From Lactobacillus sp. LL6 (GTDB lineage: Bacteria > Bacillota > Bacilli > Lactobacillales > Lactobacillaceae): DNA of 64,000 bases. Shown one piece after another: positions 44,513 through 53,487 of the stretch. Position 1 is the stretch's first letter. The number at the start of each line of letters is the position of its first letter. A program made the position numbers and the translations under genes. Under the pieces are notes generated by a model. The model was given only the letters and a program-made list of their open reading frames with translations. It had not been told where the DNA came from and made no database searches. The DNA lies in NCBI RefSeq assembly GCF_007570935.1, contig NZ_VLLR01000001.1:1-64000 (forward strand), given 5' to 3'.

Positions 44513-45763
44513 TCAAAATTTGCCTTTTTTAGCTACTTCTTTTATTTGCTTTGCCTTTTGGTAATTTAGCTTTAATAAGACCATAAAGGAAATTGCTAAA
44601 ATTATTATTGCTATACCTATAAATGCAAAATTTAATGAAGCTTTAGTATTAAGAATAATAGAGAATACTGTTGTTCCGATTGGCATAAAAAGTACAGCAA
44701 TTGTAAAAATAATTCCAAAAACTCGACCTAGGTATTTATTACTTACTTCTTTTTGAATAAGTGAAAAAAACTGAATATTAAAAATGGTAAGAAATAAGTT
44801 AAACATCATTAACATAAAGGCTAAAGCAAAATAATTTTTAAATAAATAATAAATAAAAGGAGTAAGTGTAAGCAGTAGCCCTGATAATCCAAGATAAAGG
44901 GTTAAAGTATAGATAGATAATTTTTTATTTATTAAATTACTAAAAATTGATCCAATTATGCCACCAATAGCTATAGAGGATAAAAATATAGCGTATAAAT
45001 CAACAGAAAATATTGGAAACATTTTATTACTGTAAGGTAATAATAAATTATATGCGGCTAAAAAGAAATTAACTAGAGCGGAAAGAATTATTAATAAAAA
45101 AATTTTTTTATGATTCATAAGGTATTTAATACCATCAACTAAATCCAGAAAAATATTTTTAAATTTTAAATCCTTATTTCTATCGTTCTCTTCTATATTT
45201 CTTTCTTTAGTAAAAGACAGTAATAATGAAGCAAGTAAAAAAGATAATCCATCTAATATTAATGCTCCTTGAATTCCTAATAATTTATAGAACACAACAG
45301 AAATTATTGGAAATAATACTTTGATAATTGTACTACCAGTTTCTAAGTAAGAATTTAGTTGAGTAATTTTATTAATTTCGACTATTTCTTTTGTATATGC
45401 TTTATAAGCGGGGCTAGAAAAAGAATTCATAACTGCTAAAAATATATTTACCAATATAATTGCGTAAATTAGAATGTTATTTTGAGTAATTAGGGAAGAT
45501 AGAATGCAAGCTATTCCACTAAGCAAATTACCTAAAACAATTATTTTCTTTCTTCTGAAATTATCGGCGATTACTCCACCAAACATATTAAATAATATTC
45601 CTACAATGCTTTCACTAGCTTGATAGATTCCCACTAATGAGATAGACTTTGCTCCTAATCCAGCAAGAAAACTGTTGTTAGCAAAGTCAAACATAATATC
45701 ACCGACTTGAGAAATACATTTACTACTAATAGCTAAAATAATGTTTTTGTTTTGTTTTTTCAT
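44513..45763 (-). CDS. MFS transporter, probable product exporter
   Basis: A 416-residue major facilitator with 12 predicted helices. The loop 2-3 motif GGVIADNFRRKKIIVLGN corresponds to the conserved G-D-R-x-G-R-R of drug exporters. It resembles the MFS type often attached to non-ribosomal peptide or siderophore loci. It lies 25 bases after the NRPS-like gene in the same direction, so it probably exports or protects from that product. Confidence 0.85.
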   Translation of the reverse strand: MKKQNKNIILAISSKCISQVGDIMFDFANNSFLAGLGAKSISLVGIYQASESIVGILFNMFGGVIADNFRRKKIIVLGNLLSGIACILSSLITQNNILIYAIILVNIFLAVMNSFSSPAYKAYTKEIVEINKITQLNSYLETGSTIIKVLFPIISVVFYKLLGIQGALILDGLSFLLASLLLSFTKERNIEENDRNKDLKFKNIFLDLVDGIKYLMNHKKIFLLIILSALVNFFLAAYNLLLPYSNKMFPIFSVDLYAIFLSSIAIGGIIGSIFSNLINKKLSIYTLTLYLGLSGLLLTLTPFIYYLFKNYFALAFMLMMFNLFLTIFNIQFFSLIQKEVSNKYLGRVFGIIFTIAVLFMPIGTTVFSIILNTKASLNFAFIGIAIIILAISFMVLLKLNYQKAKQIKEVAKKGKF

Positions 45764-45788
45764 TGGACGACCACTTGTATAGAAAAAA

Positions 45789-48700
45789 TTATAAACATTT
45801 TGATAATATAAGTTTTAAAGTATTATCGACAATATAAGCAGTAATATTAAGCTTATTACTATTAAGCTTATTTATTTCGCGATTAGTATGCTTAATATTT
45901 TTTTTGATTTTTTTGAAATCATCAGCCGAAACTATTCCTAAGTAATCAATAGAGACATATACTGTATCATCAAAACATTTTATAATTTTTTTCTCGTTTG
46001 AATTCATGTTAGGAAAATGTTTGTAACCAATAGCTTTAGGATTAAACATTTTATTTTTATATTGTAAAATTAAATTGTCTAATTCCTTTGCAACATCAAT
46101 ATCTTTTTTTAGTAAGTAAGTTAATCCAATATGTAAATCACCTATTGTTGAAGAATAATCAATATTGTTATCAAATTTTCTAATATTGAAAATAAGATTA
46201 ACCTTTAATTTGTCTATATCATAGGCTTCTAAAAGTTTATTTTTTAGAAAGATTAATATTTCTGAATAAATATTTTTTGTTTTAGTATCTAAAAAATGTA
46301 AATTAACGAAACTGATCTTATTTTCTAAGTTAGATAAAATTTTTAGTACTTTTGTATTGTTTTGGGTATTAAAAGTATCTAGTTCTTTTAATACATTTGT
46401 TAGTGTATTATGTTTAAATACTTCGTTAATATATTTTGAGTAGTTGGTTGATTCATCATAAACACCTAAAATATATCGCTCTAATGCATCTAAAGATCCT
46501 GTATCACAAATACTATGATCGATGGAATAGTATAAAATAGCTTCATTTTCATCTTCTAAATAAACAAATTTGTATAATAAGCCATGCCTATTAATACTTA
46601 AATCTACGGCATTTTTTAATTTATCTTTTAAATTTGTACGAGCTTTATTAACTTGGAATTTTGAAATGTTAATAGGTGTATCTAATACTTCAAAAGTACT
46701 TAAGTCTTTTGAAAGAATTGTTTTAAAAACTTCTACTTTAGAAAGTTTATGATAAATTTCTTCATAGCTAATTCGGTGTTTACCTAAAAATATTCTCCCA
46801 TATAATTTACTATTAAAGTTTAATGAATGATAAATTTTAGCATAAAAATATGCAGGAAATGTATATTCTATTTTTTGATTTATAGGAATATTTTTAATTT
46901 GAATGTTTGAAGAATTATTAGTTTGAGATTTAGTTTTTGAACTAGAAAGTATCTTAGTATTTTCAATAAATGAAGTAATTTTATTTATTGAAGGATAAGA
47001 ATATAAATTTAAATTATCTAAATTAATATTAAGTTGTTGTTCTAAACTCAATATTAATTCAATAGAATTCAACGAATCTAATCCTGAGTTTAAAAGATTA
47101 TCATTAGGTTCAATTGATTGATTTAATATTGTTTCAGTTGATTTTTTTACAATATTAAATATTTGAGAATTATTAGTAGATAAGGATAGAGAATCTACAG
47201 GTTTCATAAAAGTAGTACTAGTTAATTTTTTTCTATCAATTTTTCCACTACTGGTTAAAGGAAAGCTGGGTAAATTTATATATCTAGTAGGAATTTTATA
47301 AGAAACTATATGTTGTTCTAACTTTTTTCGTAAATTTGGTATTAATTTTCCAGTATAGTACAGTGTCAAAATTTTATTTTCATATGTAACTTCTAGTTCA
47401 CGAGAGGAATCATTAATAACCTTAGAAATTAAAGAACGAATATCGCCTAATTCAACTCTAATTCCATAAATTTGAATTTGATTATCTTTTCTATCTAAAT
47501 ATATAATGTTATGATTTTCTTTCTTTACTATATCTCCAGTATGATAAAAAAGTTGATTATTTATTTTTTCAAAAGCTTGCTTAGTTTTTTGTGAATCATT
47601 GAAGTATCCTAAAGAAACTCCTTCTCCTCCAATAAGTAATTCATTATTTTGTATTAATACTTTTACACCTGGAAGTGGACTACCAATTGGAACCCTTTGA
47701 GCATTAGAAGAAGTTTTTCGAACATTAAAACTAGTAGCATACACAGTTGTTTCCGTGGGTCCATAGACATTCAAAATATTAACTTTAAATAATTTTTTGT
47801 TTACTTGTTCTAGTAGTTCTGTTTTAAATTCTTCTCCTGCAACTATTAAATATTTTAATTTATCAATTATATTAAGTGAGTCTTTATTATTGTATTTTAG
47901 TAACATACTTAAAACAGAAGGAGATAAGGCTATATGTGTAATATGATATTGTTCAATAGCTTGTGGTAATCGTTTATAAAAGTCTTTGCTTTTTACTGAG
48001 TATACAAAAGCAGATCCACCAGAATATAGGAAACTGAACATTTCCGTAATAGATACATCAAAAGTATTTCTTGTTGAGAATAAATAACAGTCATTTTTAG
48101 AAATAGGAGCAATTGTTTGACAAGCATTTAAAATATAATTTAAGTTTTTTCTACTAATACATACTCCTTTAGGTTGTCCTGTAGTACCAGATGTGTGAAT
48201 AATGTAAGCAATTTCGTTTTGGAGGTAATCTATTATTTGATGAGGTAAGTTTATAGTTTTGGTAATAGGTACATCAGAAAATGTATCGCTTAAATAAATG
48301 TAATTATTAAACTTCTTTTTAATATTATTAATCTCTAAATTAGAGCTAGTATAATCTACAGGAATATAAACTTTTCCTGCTTTTAAAATCCCATATACAA
48401 TTGGTATTAATTCAAAACTATGTGGGTAATTAACAATTACATATTTTGAATTGAATTTTAATAAGGCTTTAGCTATATTATCAGACATTATATCTAAATC
48501 TTTATAAGTTAAATTTCTTTCTGAAGAAAATACTGCTATTTTATAAGGATGAGTAATAACATTTTTTTTCAATAGTTTAATAAAAGTATCGGTAGATTTA
48601 TGTTGATAAAATCTATTAAAAAGTTCGTGAAGAACTCGTGGTGTATAGCCCCAGTATTTTTTATAATTTTTGTTAACTTGAAAAATTTTTATAAAATCAG

Positions 48701-49151
48701 AAAAAGTTTTTCCACCTAGTGATTTAAATTTTTGTAATACTGTTTTCCATGCAACATCGCTAAGCTTATTATAAATTCCGTTATCATCAAAAACTTTAGT
48801 TTTAGTAGTAAAAATATTGACAATTAATCTATCAACTGCTTCGGGGTATCGAGTGTTTAAATCCACTATTGGGTTTTGTTTAGGATAATTTCTTATTGCA
48901 TGAAGTATTTTATTTTTACTTAAAATAAGTTTATCTTCATATTTAACTTCTTCATCAAGTATTAGACCATTTTGTAAAAGAAAGTTTTTATAACGAATAT
49001 AAAAGTTCTTATCTACTTTCTGTTCTGTTATAATACAACAATCTACATCTTTAGAGTCTAAATTATCTTCAATACAACTTCCATAAAAAATTCTAGTCCC
49101 TTGAAGCTTTTCGCTGTCAAAGAAATTATTTACTAACTCTATTTTATTCAT
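45789..49151 (-). CDS. NRPS-like enzyme: nucleotidyltransferase-A-PCP-condensation-like
   Basis: A 1120-residue multidomain enzyme. The N-terminal part (about 1-175) resembles a nucleotidyltransferase (GSCIEDNLDSKDVDCCII near 28). The adenylation domain (about 195-645) has IIHTSGTTGQPKGV, NVYGPTETTVYAT, YHTGDIV, DRKDNQIQIYGIRVELGDI and the catalytic Lys in GKIDRKKL. The carrier domain (about 665-735) has the phosphopantetheine serine in GLDSLNSIE near 697. The C-terminal part (about 755-1120) looks like a condensation/acyltransferase domain with DHSICDTG near 882. There is no thioesterase. The start is ATG 49151 with GGAGGA upstream. Product unknown. Confidence 0.85.
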   Translation of the reverse strand: MNKIELVNNFFDSEKLQGTRIFYGSCIEDNLDSKDVDCCIITEQKVDKNFYIRYKNFLLQNGLILDEEVKYEDKLILSKNKILHAIRNYPKQNPIVDLNTRYPEAVDRLIVNIFTTKTKVFDDNGIYNKLSDVAWKTVLQKFKSLGGKTFSDFIKIFQVNKNYKKYWGYTPRVLHELFNRFYQHKSTDTFIKLLKKNVITHPYKIAVFSSERNLTYKDLDIMSDNIAKALLKFNSKYVIVNYPHSFELIPIVYGILKAGKVYIPVDYTSSNLEINNIKKKFNNYIYLSDTFSDVPITKTINLPHQIIDYLQNEIAYIIHTSGTTGQPKGVCISRKNLNYILNACQTIAPISKNDCYLFSTRNTFDVSITEMFSFLYSGGSAFVYSVKSKDFYKRLPQAIEQYHITHIALSPSVLSMLLKYNNKDSLNIIDKLKYLIVAGEEFKTELLEQVNKKLFKVNILNVYGPTETTVYATSFNVRKTSSNAQRVPIGSPLPGVKVLIQNNELLIGGEGVSLGYFNDSQKTKQAFEKINNQLFYHTGDIVKKENHNIIYLDRKDNQIQIYGIRVELGDIRSLISKVINDSSRELEVTYENKILTLYYTGKLIPNLRKKLEQHIVSYKIPTRYINLPSFPLTSSGKIDRKKLTSTTFMKPVDSLSLSTNNSQIFNIVKKSTETILNQSIEPNDNLLNSGLDSLNSIELILSLEQQLNINLDNLNLYSYPSINKITSFIENTKILSSSKTKSQTNNSSNIQIKNIPINQKIEYTFPAYFYAKIYHSLNFNSKLYGRIFLGKHRISYEEIYHKLSKVEVFKTILSKDLSTFEVLDTPINISKFQVNKARTNLKDKLKNAVDLSINRHGLLYKFVYLEDENEAILYYSIDHSICDTGSLDALERYILGVYDESTNYSKYINEVFKHNTLTNVLKELDTFNTQNNTKVLKILSNLENKISFVNLHFLDTKTKNIYSEILIFLKNKLLEAYDIDKLKVNLIFNIRKFDNNIDYSSTIGDLHIGLTYLLKKDIDVAKELDNLILQYKNKMFNPKAIGYKHFPNMNSNEKKIIKCFDDTVYVSIDYLGIVSADDFKKIKKNIKHTNREINKLNSNKLNITAYIVDNTLKLILSKCL

Positions 49152-50571
49152 AATTTCCTCCAATTTTAAGTCCTAATTGTTTAATATAATTTATAGCTAA
49201 ACTTAAATCTTGTTTTTGAAGAGTTGTGTTTCCACTGTTGTAGCGTAAGACAAATTTATTCACTCCATTAACATTTATTTTAAAGCCATGAAAATAGTAC
49301 TTTCCTTCTTCCAACATAGTTTTATATAGGTATTGATTTAATTTGTTTTTTTGTCGATTTGTCATATTTCCAGAGGGTGAATATTGAAATATGACAGAAA
49401 ATAATATTTCGTTATTTTCTACAGTAAAAGAATTATTTTGACTAAGTAATTTATAAAATTTTTTAGCATTTTCAATTCTCTTATTAACCATTTCACCAAT
49501 TCTTTTGGTTCCAATTGTTTTAATAACCATCCAAAGTTTTAAACTATCGTAAGATTTGCTTCCAATAAATGGAGTGGTTCGTCCAAAAGATAATGGATCA
49601 TCCATAATTAATGAATTTCCTCGTGAAAGTTTTTGAAAATCACTAGTATTTTTCATTAAAACAGCACTTAATGTGTAAGGAAGCCATAAAACTTTGTGTG
49701 GATCCATAGTGCAACTATCGAAATATTTTAAGTATTTGACTTTAGATTTATATTTTGAAGAAAAGTTTAATACAAATCCATGACATGCATCACAATGTAG
49801 CTACAAATTTAAGTTTGATTTATTTACTAAATCATAAATCTTATTTAAGTCTTCACAAGTAGAAGTCATAGAATCACACGCATAAACACCAATGAATAAA
49901 ATTTTATGGTTATATTTCTGTAAAAGATATTTTAAATGTGATAATGACATTTTATAATTGATAGTTTTACAGTAAATAATTTTTGTATTTAAATTTAGCC
50001 AATCTGTTGCATAGCTTAGAGAATAATGACCAATATTATCTGGTAAAATTACGATATTTTTATCTGGATATTTTTCTTTTGCAGCCATAAGAGCGTATGT
50101 GTTTGACATAACACCTCCGGTAGTAATAGCTCCTCCTAGTTCAGCAACATCTTTTATAGTATTGGTATAAGAGTAGCCTATAATTTGCCGAAGCCATGAA
50201 ATAACAGTGGCTTCTATTTTTGTACCTATAGGGGAGCAGATTTCTTTATTAATTAAATTTTGTTGTAAAAACACTTCAACAATTGCAGCTATTAAACCAG
50301 CCATTGAATTTCCAGTATCTGGGAAGCCCATAAATCGTTTGCTAGAAAAGTTTATATTATTATTTAATGAGCTTAAAATCTCATTGATGGTAGTGTGCAA
50401 ATCATTACCGTTCGTGGGTAATTCTTCAGTGAAAATAGAAGAATCTGTAGCTTGTGGACTATGAACTTTAGAATTGTCAATTTTCCAATCAATAAGTTGA
50501 TTTAGAGCTTGAGATAATTCTTTTATGAAAAATTCTTTGTTGTTAGAAGTTAATAATTCTAAATTATTCAT
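49144..50571 (-). pseudogene. PLP-dependent amino-acid decarboxylase interrupted by an in-frame amber codon
   Basis: A group II (aromatic amino acid/glutamate-type) decarboxylase of 475 codons. The first part (50571-49801) holds GGAITTGGVMSNTYALMAAKE and ends at TAG. The frame continues without shift into LHCDACHGFVLNF, the PLP-contact Asp region, and then CTMDPHKVLWLPY, with the PLP-binding Lys. Relatives usually have Trp just before the H-x-D motif (WLHVDA), so TGG to TAG is the simplest explanation. The stop overlaps the NRPS-like gene start. The enzyme probably supplied an amine. It may be inactive in this strain, or a sequencing error. Confidence 0.88.
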
Positions 50572-50624
50572 CTGTTTCTCCAGTCTATGTTATAAATAAG
50601 TAATCACTTAACAACAGTGATTTA

Positions 50625-50696
50625 CTAAGAATTCATAATAATAATGATGTTAGTAATCATTACTAATACTGAAATGTATTTTTTAATATCTTTCAT
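50625..50696 (-). CDS. Short hydrophobic peptide (SHP-like pheromone precursor)
   Basis: A 23-codon frame starting MKDIKKYISVLVM and ending in the very hydrophobic TNIIIIMNS. GGAG lies 6 bases before the ATG. It is divergent from an Rgg gene whose start is 65 bases away. A positively charged start, hydrophobic core and position next to Rgg are the marks of streptococcal SHP pheromones. It precedes the decarboxylase and NRPS-like genes on the same strand; a small hairpin (AATCACT/AGTGATT) lies between. Peptide activity is inferred. Confidence 0.7.
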   Translation of the reverse strand: MKDIKKYISVLVMITNIIIIMNS

Positions 50697-50761
50697 TTTT
50701 TCTCCAATCTTTCTTTAATTTCTGATTTATATTTTATTTGTTGCAAAAATGGGAATTTATT

Positions 50762-51604
50762 ATGAAACAAAATTTGGGAAAAATATTTAGACAAATACGA
50801 CAAAGTAAGCAGATTACTATTACTTCATTAGCTGATGAAAATTTGTCTAAGTCGCAAATTTCTAGATTTGAACGTGAAGAGTCAGAAATTTCATGTAATA
50901 AACTTATAAATTTGTTAAATAAACTTCATATTTCTTTGGATGAGTATATTCTTTTATGTGGAATGAATTCTGATAATTCTTTCATCAAATTGGAAAAATA
51001 TATTGGTGAAAAACATAGAGAAAAAGATTTTGATAGTATTAAAAGGCTACTTAAAAGTTCCCCGTATAAGTTGAATTCTTTAGAAAAAACTATGTTAAAG
51101 TCAATTATATATTCTCTAGATAAATCAATATATCCTAATGAAGAAGAAATGATTGAATTGACAGACTATCTGTTTAAAGTAGAAAAATGGGGATATTATG
51201 AAATAGTTTTATTGGGGAATTGTATGCGGACAATAAGTTATCAAACTCTTTTTACATTAACTAAAGAAATGATTAATAGTTATGTGTATAGTTCAACTAA
51301 TAAAACTAATAAAAAATTAGTAGTGCAACTTGCTATTAATTGTTTATTAGTAAGTATAGATAGAAAAGAATTTAATGATTGTGAATATCTTATTGAAGAA
51401 ATTGATAAGATATTAAATAATGAATTCTTTTATTATGAAAAGACAGTTTTTCTGTATGCACAAGGATATTTAGAATATAAAAGAAAAAATAAATTTGGAA
51501 AAATTAAGATGAATGAAGCAATTCAAATATTTAAAATTTTAGGTGAATCTACAATGGTAGATTATTATGGTGAGCATTATAAAAATGTGATTAATACAAA
51601 ATGA
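50762..51604 (+). CDS. Rgg-family transcriptional regulator
   Basis: The 280 residues have an N-terminal XRE helix-turn-helix (IFRQIRQSKQITITSLADEN, then SQISRFEREES) and a helical C-terminal domain like Rgg/MutR. The start chosen is ATG 50762 with TGGGA upstream. It is divergent from the SHP-like peptide and the biosynthetic genes, so it probably senses the peptide and controls them. Its last codons and stop lie inside the 30-bp island repeat. Confidence 0.88.
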   Translation: MKQNLGKIFRQIRQSKQITITSLADENLSKSQISRFEREESEISCNKLINLLNKLHISLDEYILLCGMNSDNSFIKLEKYIGEKHREKDFDSIKRLLKSSPYKLNSLEKTMLKSIIYSLDKSIYPNEEEMIELTDYLFKVEKWGYYEIVLLGNCMRTISYQTLFTLTKEMINSYVYSSTNKTNKKLVVQLAINCLLVSIDRKEFNDCEYLIEEIDKILNNEFFYYEKTVFLYAQGYLEYKRKNKFGKIKMNEAIQIFKILGESTMVDYYGEHYKNVINTK

Positions 51605-51620
51605 CTTTGAAAAGAAGTAT
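51591..51620 (+). repeat. 30-bp direct repeat, right end of the NRPS-like island
   Basis: Matches the end of the HAD gene (44390-44419) at 29 of 30 bases. Confidence 0.8.
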
Positions 51621-51653
51621 AAAAAAACTCCACTTTTTTGTGGAGCTTTTTTA
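51621..51653. terminator. Terminator at the island right end
   Basis: AAAACTCCAC/GTGGAGCTTTTT stem with T run. It directly follows the repeat and is probably the displaced terminator of the HAD gene. It also serves the converging SirTM gene. Confidence 0.85.
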
Positions 51654-52526
51654 TTTAACTAAATCGTTCAATACATCATTAATGTCTGCTTCAACACTTA
51701 TTGATTTTGGAGCAATTTCTTCGGGATAAAAAGGTTTTTGCGTATCAATTGTAATGAAATGCGCTTGTGGATTATTATAAGTGAATTTCCAGAAAGGATA
51801 TTTAATAATACCAGGTGTATTCATTCCAACACCAATCTCAAAATAAACAACTTTTTTGTCTGAATTATCTTCAAGAAAATGCTGGTAATTTTGAGCAGCT
51901 TGATGCCAACCATCATCTTCTAAGAAGTTGTCATCTTCGCGGAGATTTTTGATATATTGATTTGCTTCTATAGCTAATTTAGAAGAAATTTTTGTTTTTA
52001 TACCGTTTTTAGGGATAATTAGTTCATTATTCTGACCAATTTCAAATCCTTGAGATAAAATCATCTGTTTTACTAGACTATAATTATCGTAAGTTTTTCC
52101 ATCGTTATTTTTCTTTTGAAATAAACCGTAATCCCCTTGAGTATAAAATAGTCGATTTTTTGAAAAACCCGCTTTTTGAAATTGATGGTCAACATTGGTA
52201 GTGATGACAAAGTAGTTTTTATCTTTTACTAATTGTAATAGTTTGCGATAAGTATCTTTAGGAGCTGGAATGTAGCGGTTGACCCAGATATTGCGGCTCC
52301 AGTAGGCCCAATAAGTTTCTGTGTTTTCAAATGGATAAAATCCACCACTATACATATCAGTAATACCGTATTTTTTAGCAAAATCTGGAAAATATTTTTC
52401 AAATCTAGCCCCAGAATATGTCATTCCAGCTGCGGTAGATAGTCCTGACCCTGCTCCAATGACAATACTGTCTGAATTAGTAAGCAAGTTATGGATATTA
52501 GTTATTTTGGTTGAGTAATTGTTCAT
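51651..52526 (-). CDS. SirTM-type sirtuin (protein ADP-ribosyltransferase)
   Basis: Class M sirtuins transfer ADP-ribose to a lipoylated carrier protein and respond to oxidative stress. The start chosen is ATG 52526 with AAGGA upstream. The 291 residues show the NAD site VIGAGSGLSTAAGMTYSG. TTNVDHQFQKAGF and FYTQGDYG carry Gln where deacetylases have the catalytic His. The zinc cysteines are absent. It overlaps the macrodomain gene by 29 bases, the known SirTM-macrodomain pairing. The usual lipoyl carrier (GcvH-L) and ligase genes are not beside it. Confidence 0.88.
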   Translation of the reverse strand: MNNYSTKITNIHNLLTNSDSIVIGAGSGLSTAAGMTYSGARFEKYFPDFAKKYGITDMYSGGFYPFENTETYWAYWSRNIWVNRYIPAPKDTYRKLLQLVKDKNYFVITTNVDHQFQKAGFSKNRLFYTQGDYGLFQKKNNDGKTYDNYSLVKQMILSQGFEIGQNNELIIPKNGIKTKISSKLAIEANQYIKNLREDDNFLEDDGWHQAAQNYQHFLEDNSDKKVVYFEIGVGMNTPGIIKYPFWKFTYNNPQAHFITIDTQKPFYPEEIAPKSISVEADINDVLNDLVK

Positions 52527-53277
52527 AGATTTTTTTATCCTTTTCTTTAAATACATTAAAGATTACTTTTTTAATAGATGTTTGGGAATTTTTGTTTAAA
52601 TAATCTTTTACAGTTCTTACTGCAATTTGTGCTGCCAATTCATTTGGAAAATGAAATACTCCAGTTGAAATACATGGAAAAGCAATACTGCTTAAATTAT
52701 ATTCATCTGCCAAAATTAAAGAATTTAGGTAGCAGTTAGTTAATTGTTGTTTTTCTTCATTAGTTACTTTTTCTTCTACTATTGGTCCTACTGTATGGAT
52801 TATATATTTGCTGGGCAAATTATAAGCAGGGGTAATTTTAGCTTGACCTGTTTCTTCTGGATGACCTTGTTCAAACATTAATTGTGCACAATAGTTTCTT
52901 AATTCAATTCCAGAAAAAGTATGAATAGCATTATCGATACAATTATGATTAGGTAAGTAACATCCAGTCATTCCACTGTTTGCGGCGTTGACAATTGCAT
53001 CCACTTCTAAGCGGGTGATGTCTCCTTGCCAAACTGATAAACCGTTAGAAAATGTAGTAGCTTTAACAATTCCTTTTTTAATGGCTTCTTCTTTTAAATA
53101 TTCATCTTGAACTTTTTGAAATTCAGGACTGATTTTAGCGGGTTCTCGGACATTCATAAGAGATCGCAGTAATAATTTTTGTTGAAAAGAATCTTCAGGA
53201 ATTGTAACTTTGGCAGCATCTTTATATTCAGATAATAATTGTTTAATTAAAAATTTTCGACGTTCTGTTTGGTTCAT
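52498..53277 (-). CDS. Macrodomain ADP-ribose hydrolase
   Basis: It removes ADP-ribose from modified targets and so opposes the SirTM partner. The start chosen is ATG 53277 with AAGGAGGG upstream. The 259 residues have a helical N-terminal part and a macrodomain with ITRLEVDAIVNAANSGMTGC, then YIIHTVGP and CISTGVFHFPNELAAQIA. This matches zinc-type SirTM-linked macrodomains by its C-x-x-H-C-like segment LPNHNCIDNAIH. Confidence 0.9.
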   Translation of the reverse strand: MNQTERRKFLIKQLLSEYKDAAKVTIPEDSFQQKLLLRSLMNVREPAKISPEFQKVQDEYLKEEAIKKGIVKATTFSNGLSVWQGDITRLEVDAIVNAANSGMTGCYLPNHNCIDNAIHTFSGIELRNYCAQLMFEQGHPEETGQAKITPAYNLPSKYIIHTVGPIVEEKVTNEEKQQLTNCYLNSLILADEYNLSSIAFPCISTGVFHFPNELAAQIAVRTVKDYLNKNSQTSIKKVIFNVFKEKDKKIYEQLLNQNN

Positions 53278-53411
53278 ACTTCCCTCCTTATGTTTATTTA
53301 TTTTTAACAAGTATAAGGTAACAATTATTTTATACTAAGTCAAATATATTGATAGTAGCTCTTGCTATATAAGAAAAAAACAGAAAATTCTAAAAATAAT
53401 AGAAAAAGATG

Positions 53412-53439
53412 TTGACAAAAAATCAACACGTGATATCAT
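53412..53439 (+). promoter_or_regulatory. Promoter of the NmrA-like reductase gene
   Basis: TTGACA and TATCAT are separated by 16 bases, with an imperfect inverted repeat TTGACAAAAAATCAA over the -35. The adjacent Rrf2 or another redox regulator could bind there; this is inferred. Confidence 0.6.
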
Positions 53440-53487
53440 AATACTTGTAAATTATAAATGAACAAGTTAACAAAGGAGAGATATATT

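Larger units (their letters stand above)
44420..51620. mobile_element. NRPS-like/Rgg genomic island at the HAD gene 3' end
   Basis: The 7.2-kb block between the 30-bp repeats has lower GC than its flanks. It carries MFS, NRPS-like, PLP decarboxylase and Rgg/SHP genes. A strong terminator directly follows the right repeat and was probably that of the HAD gene before insertion. No integrase or transposase is visible, so the mechanism is unknown. Confidence 0.65.

Noticed and set aside
49801-49803. TAG as a pyrrolysine or programmed read-through codon
   Set aside because: Pyrrolysine machinery is not known in lactobacilli, and relatives carry Trp at this place; a nonsense mutation is simpler.
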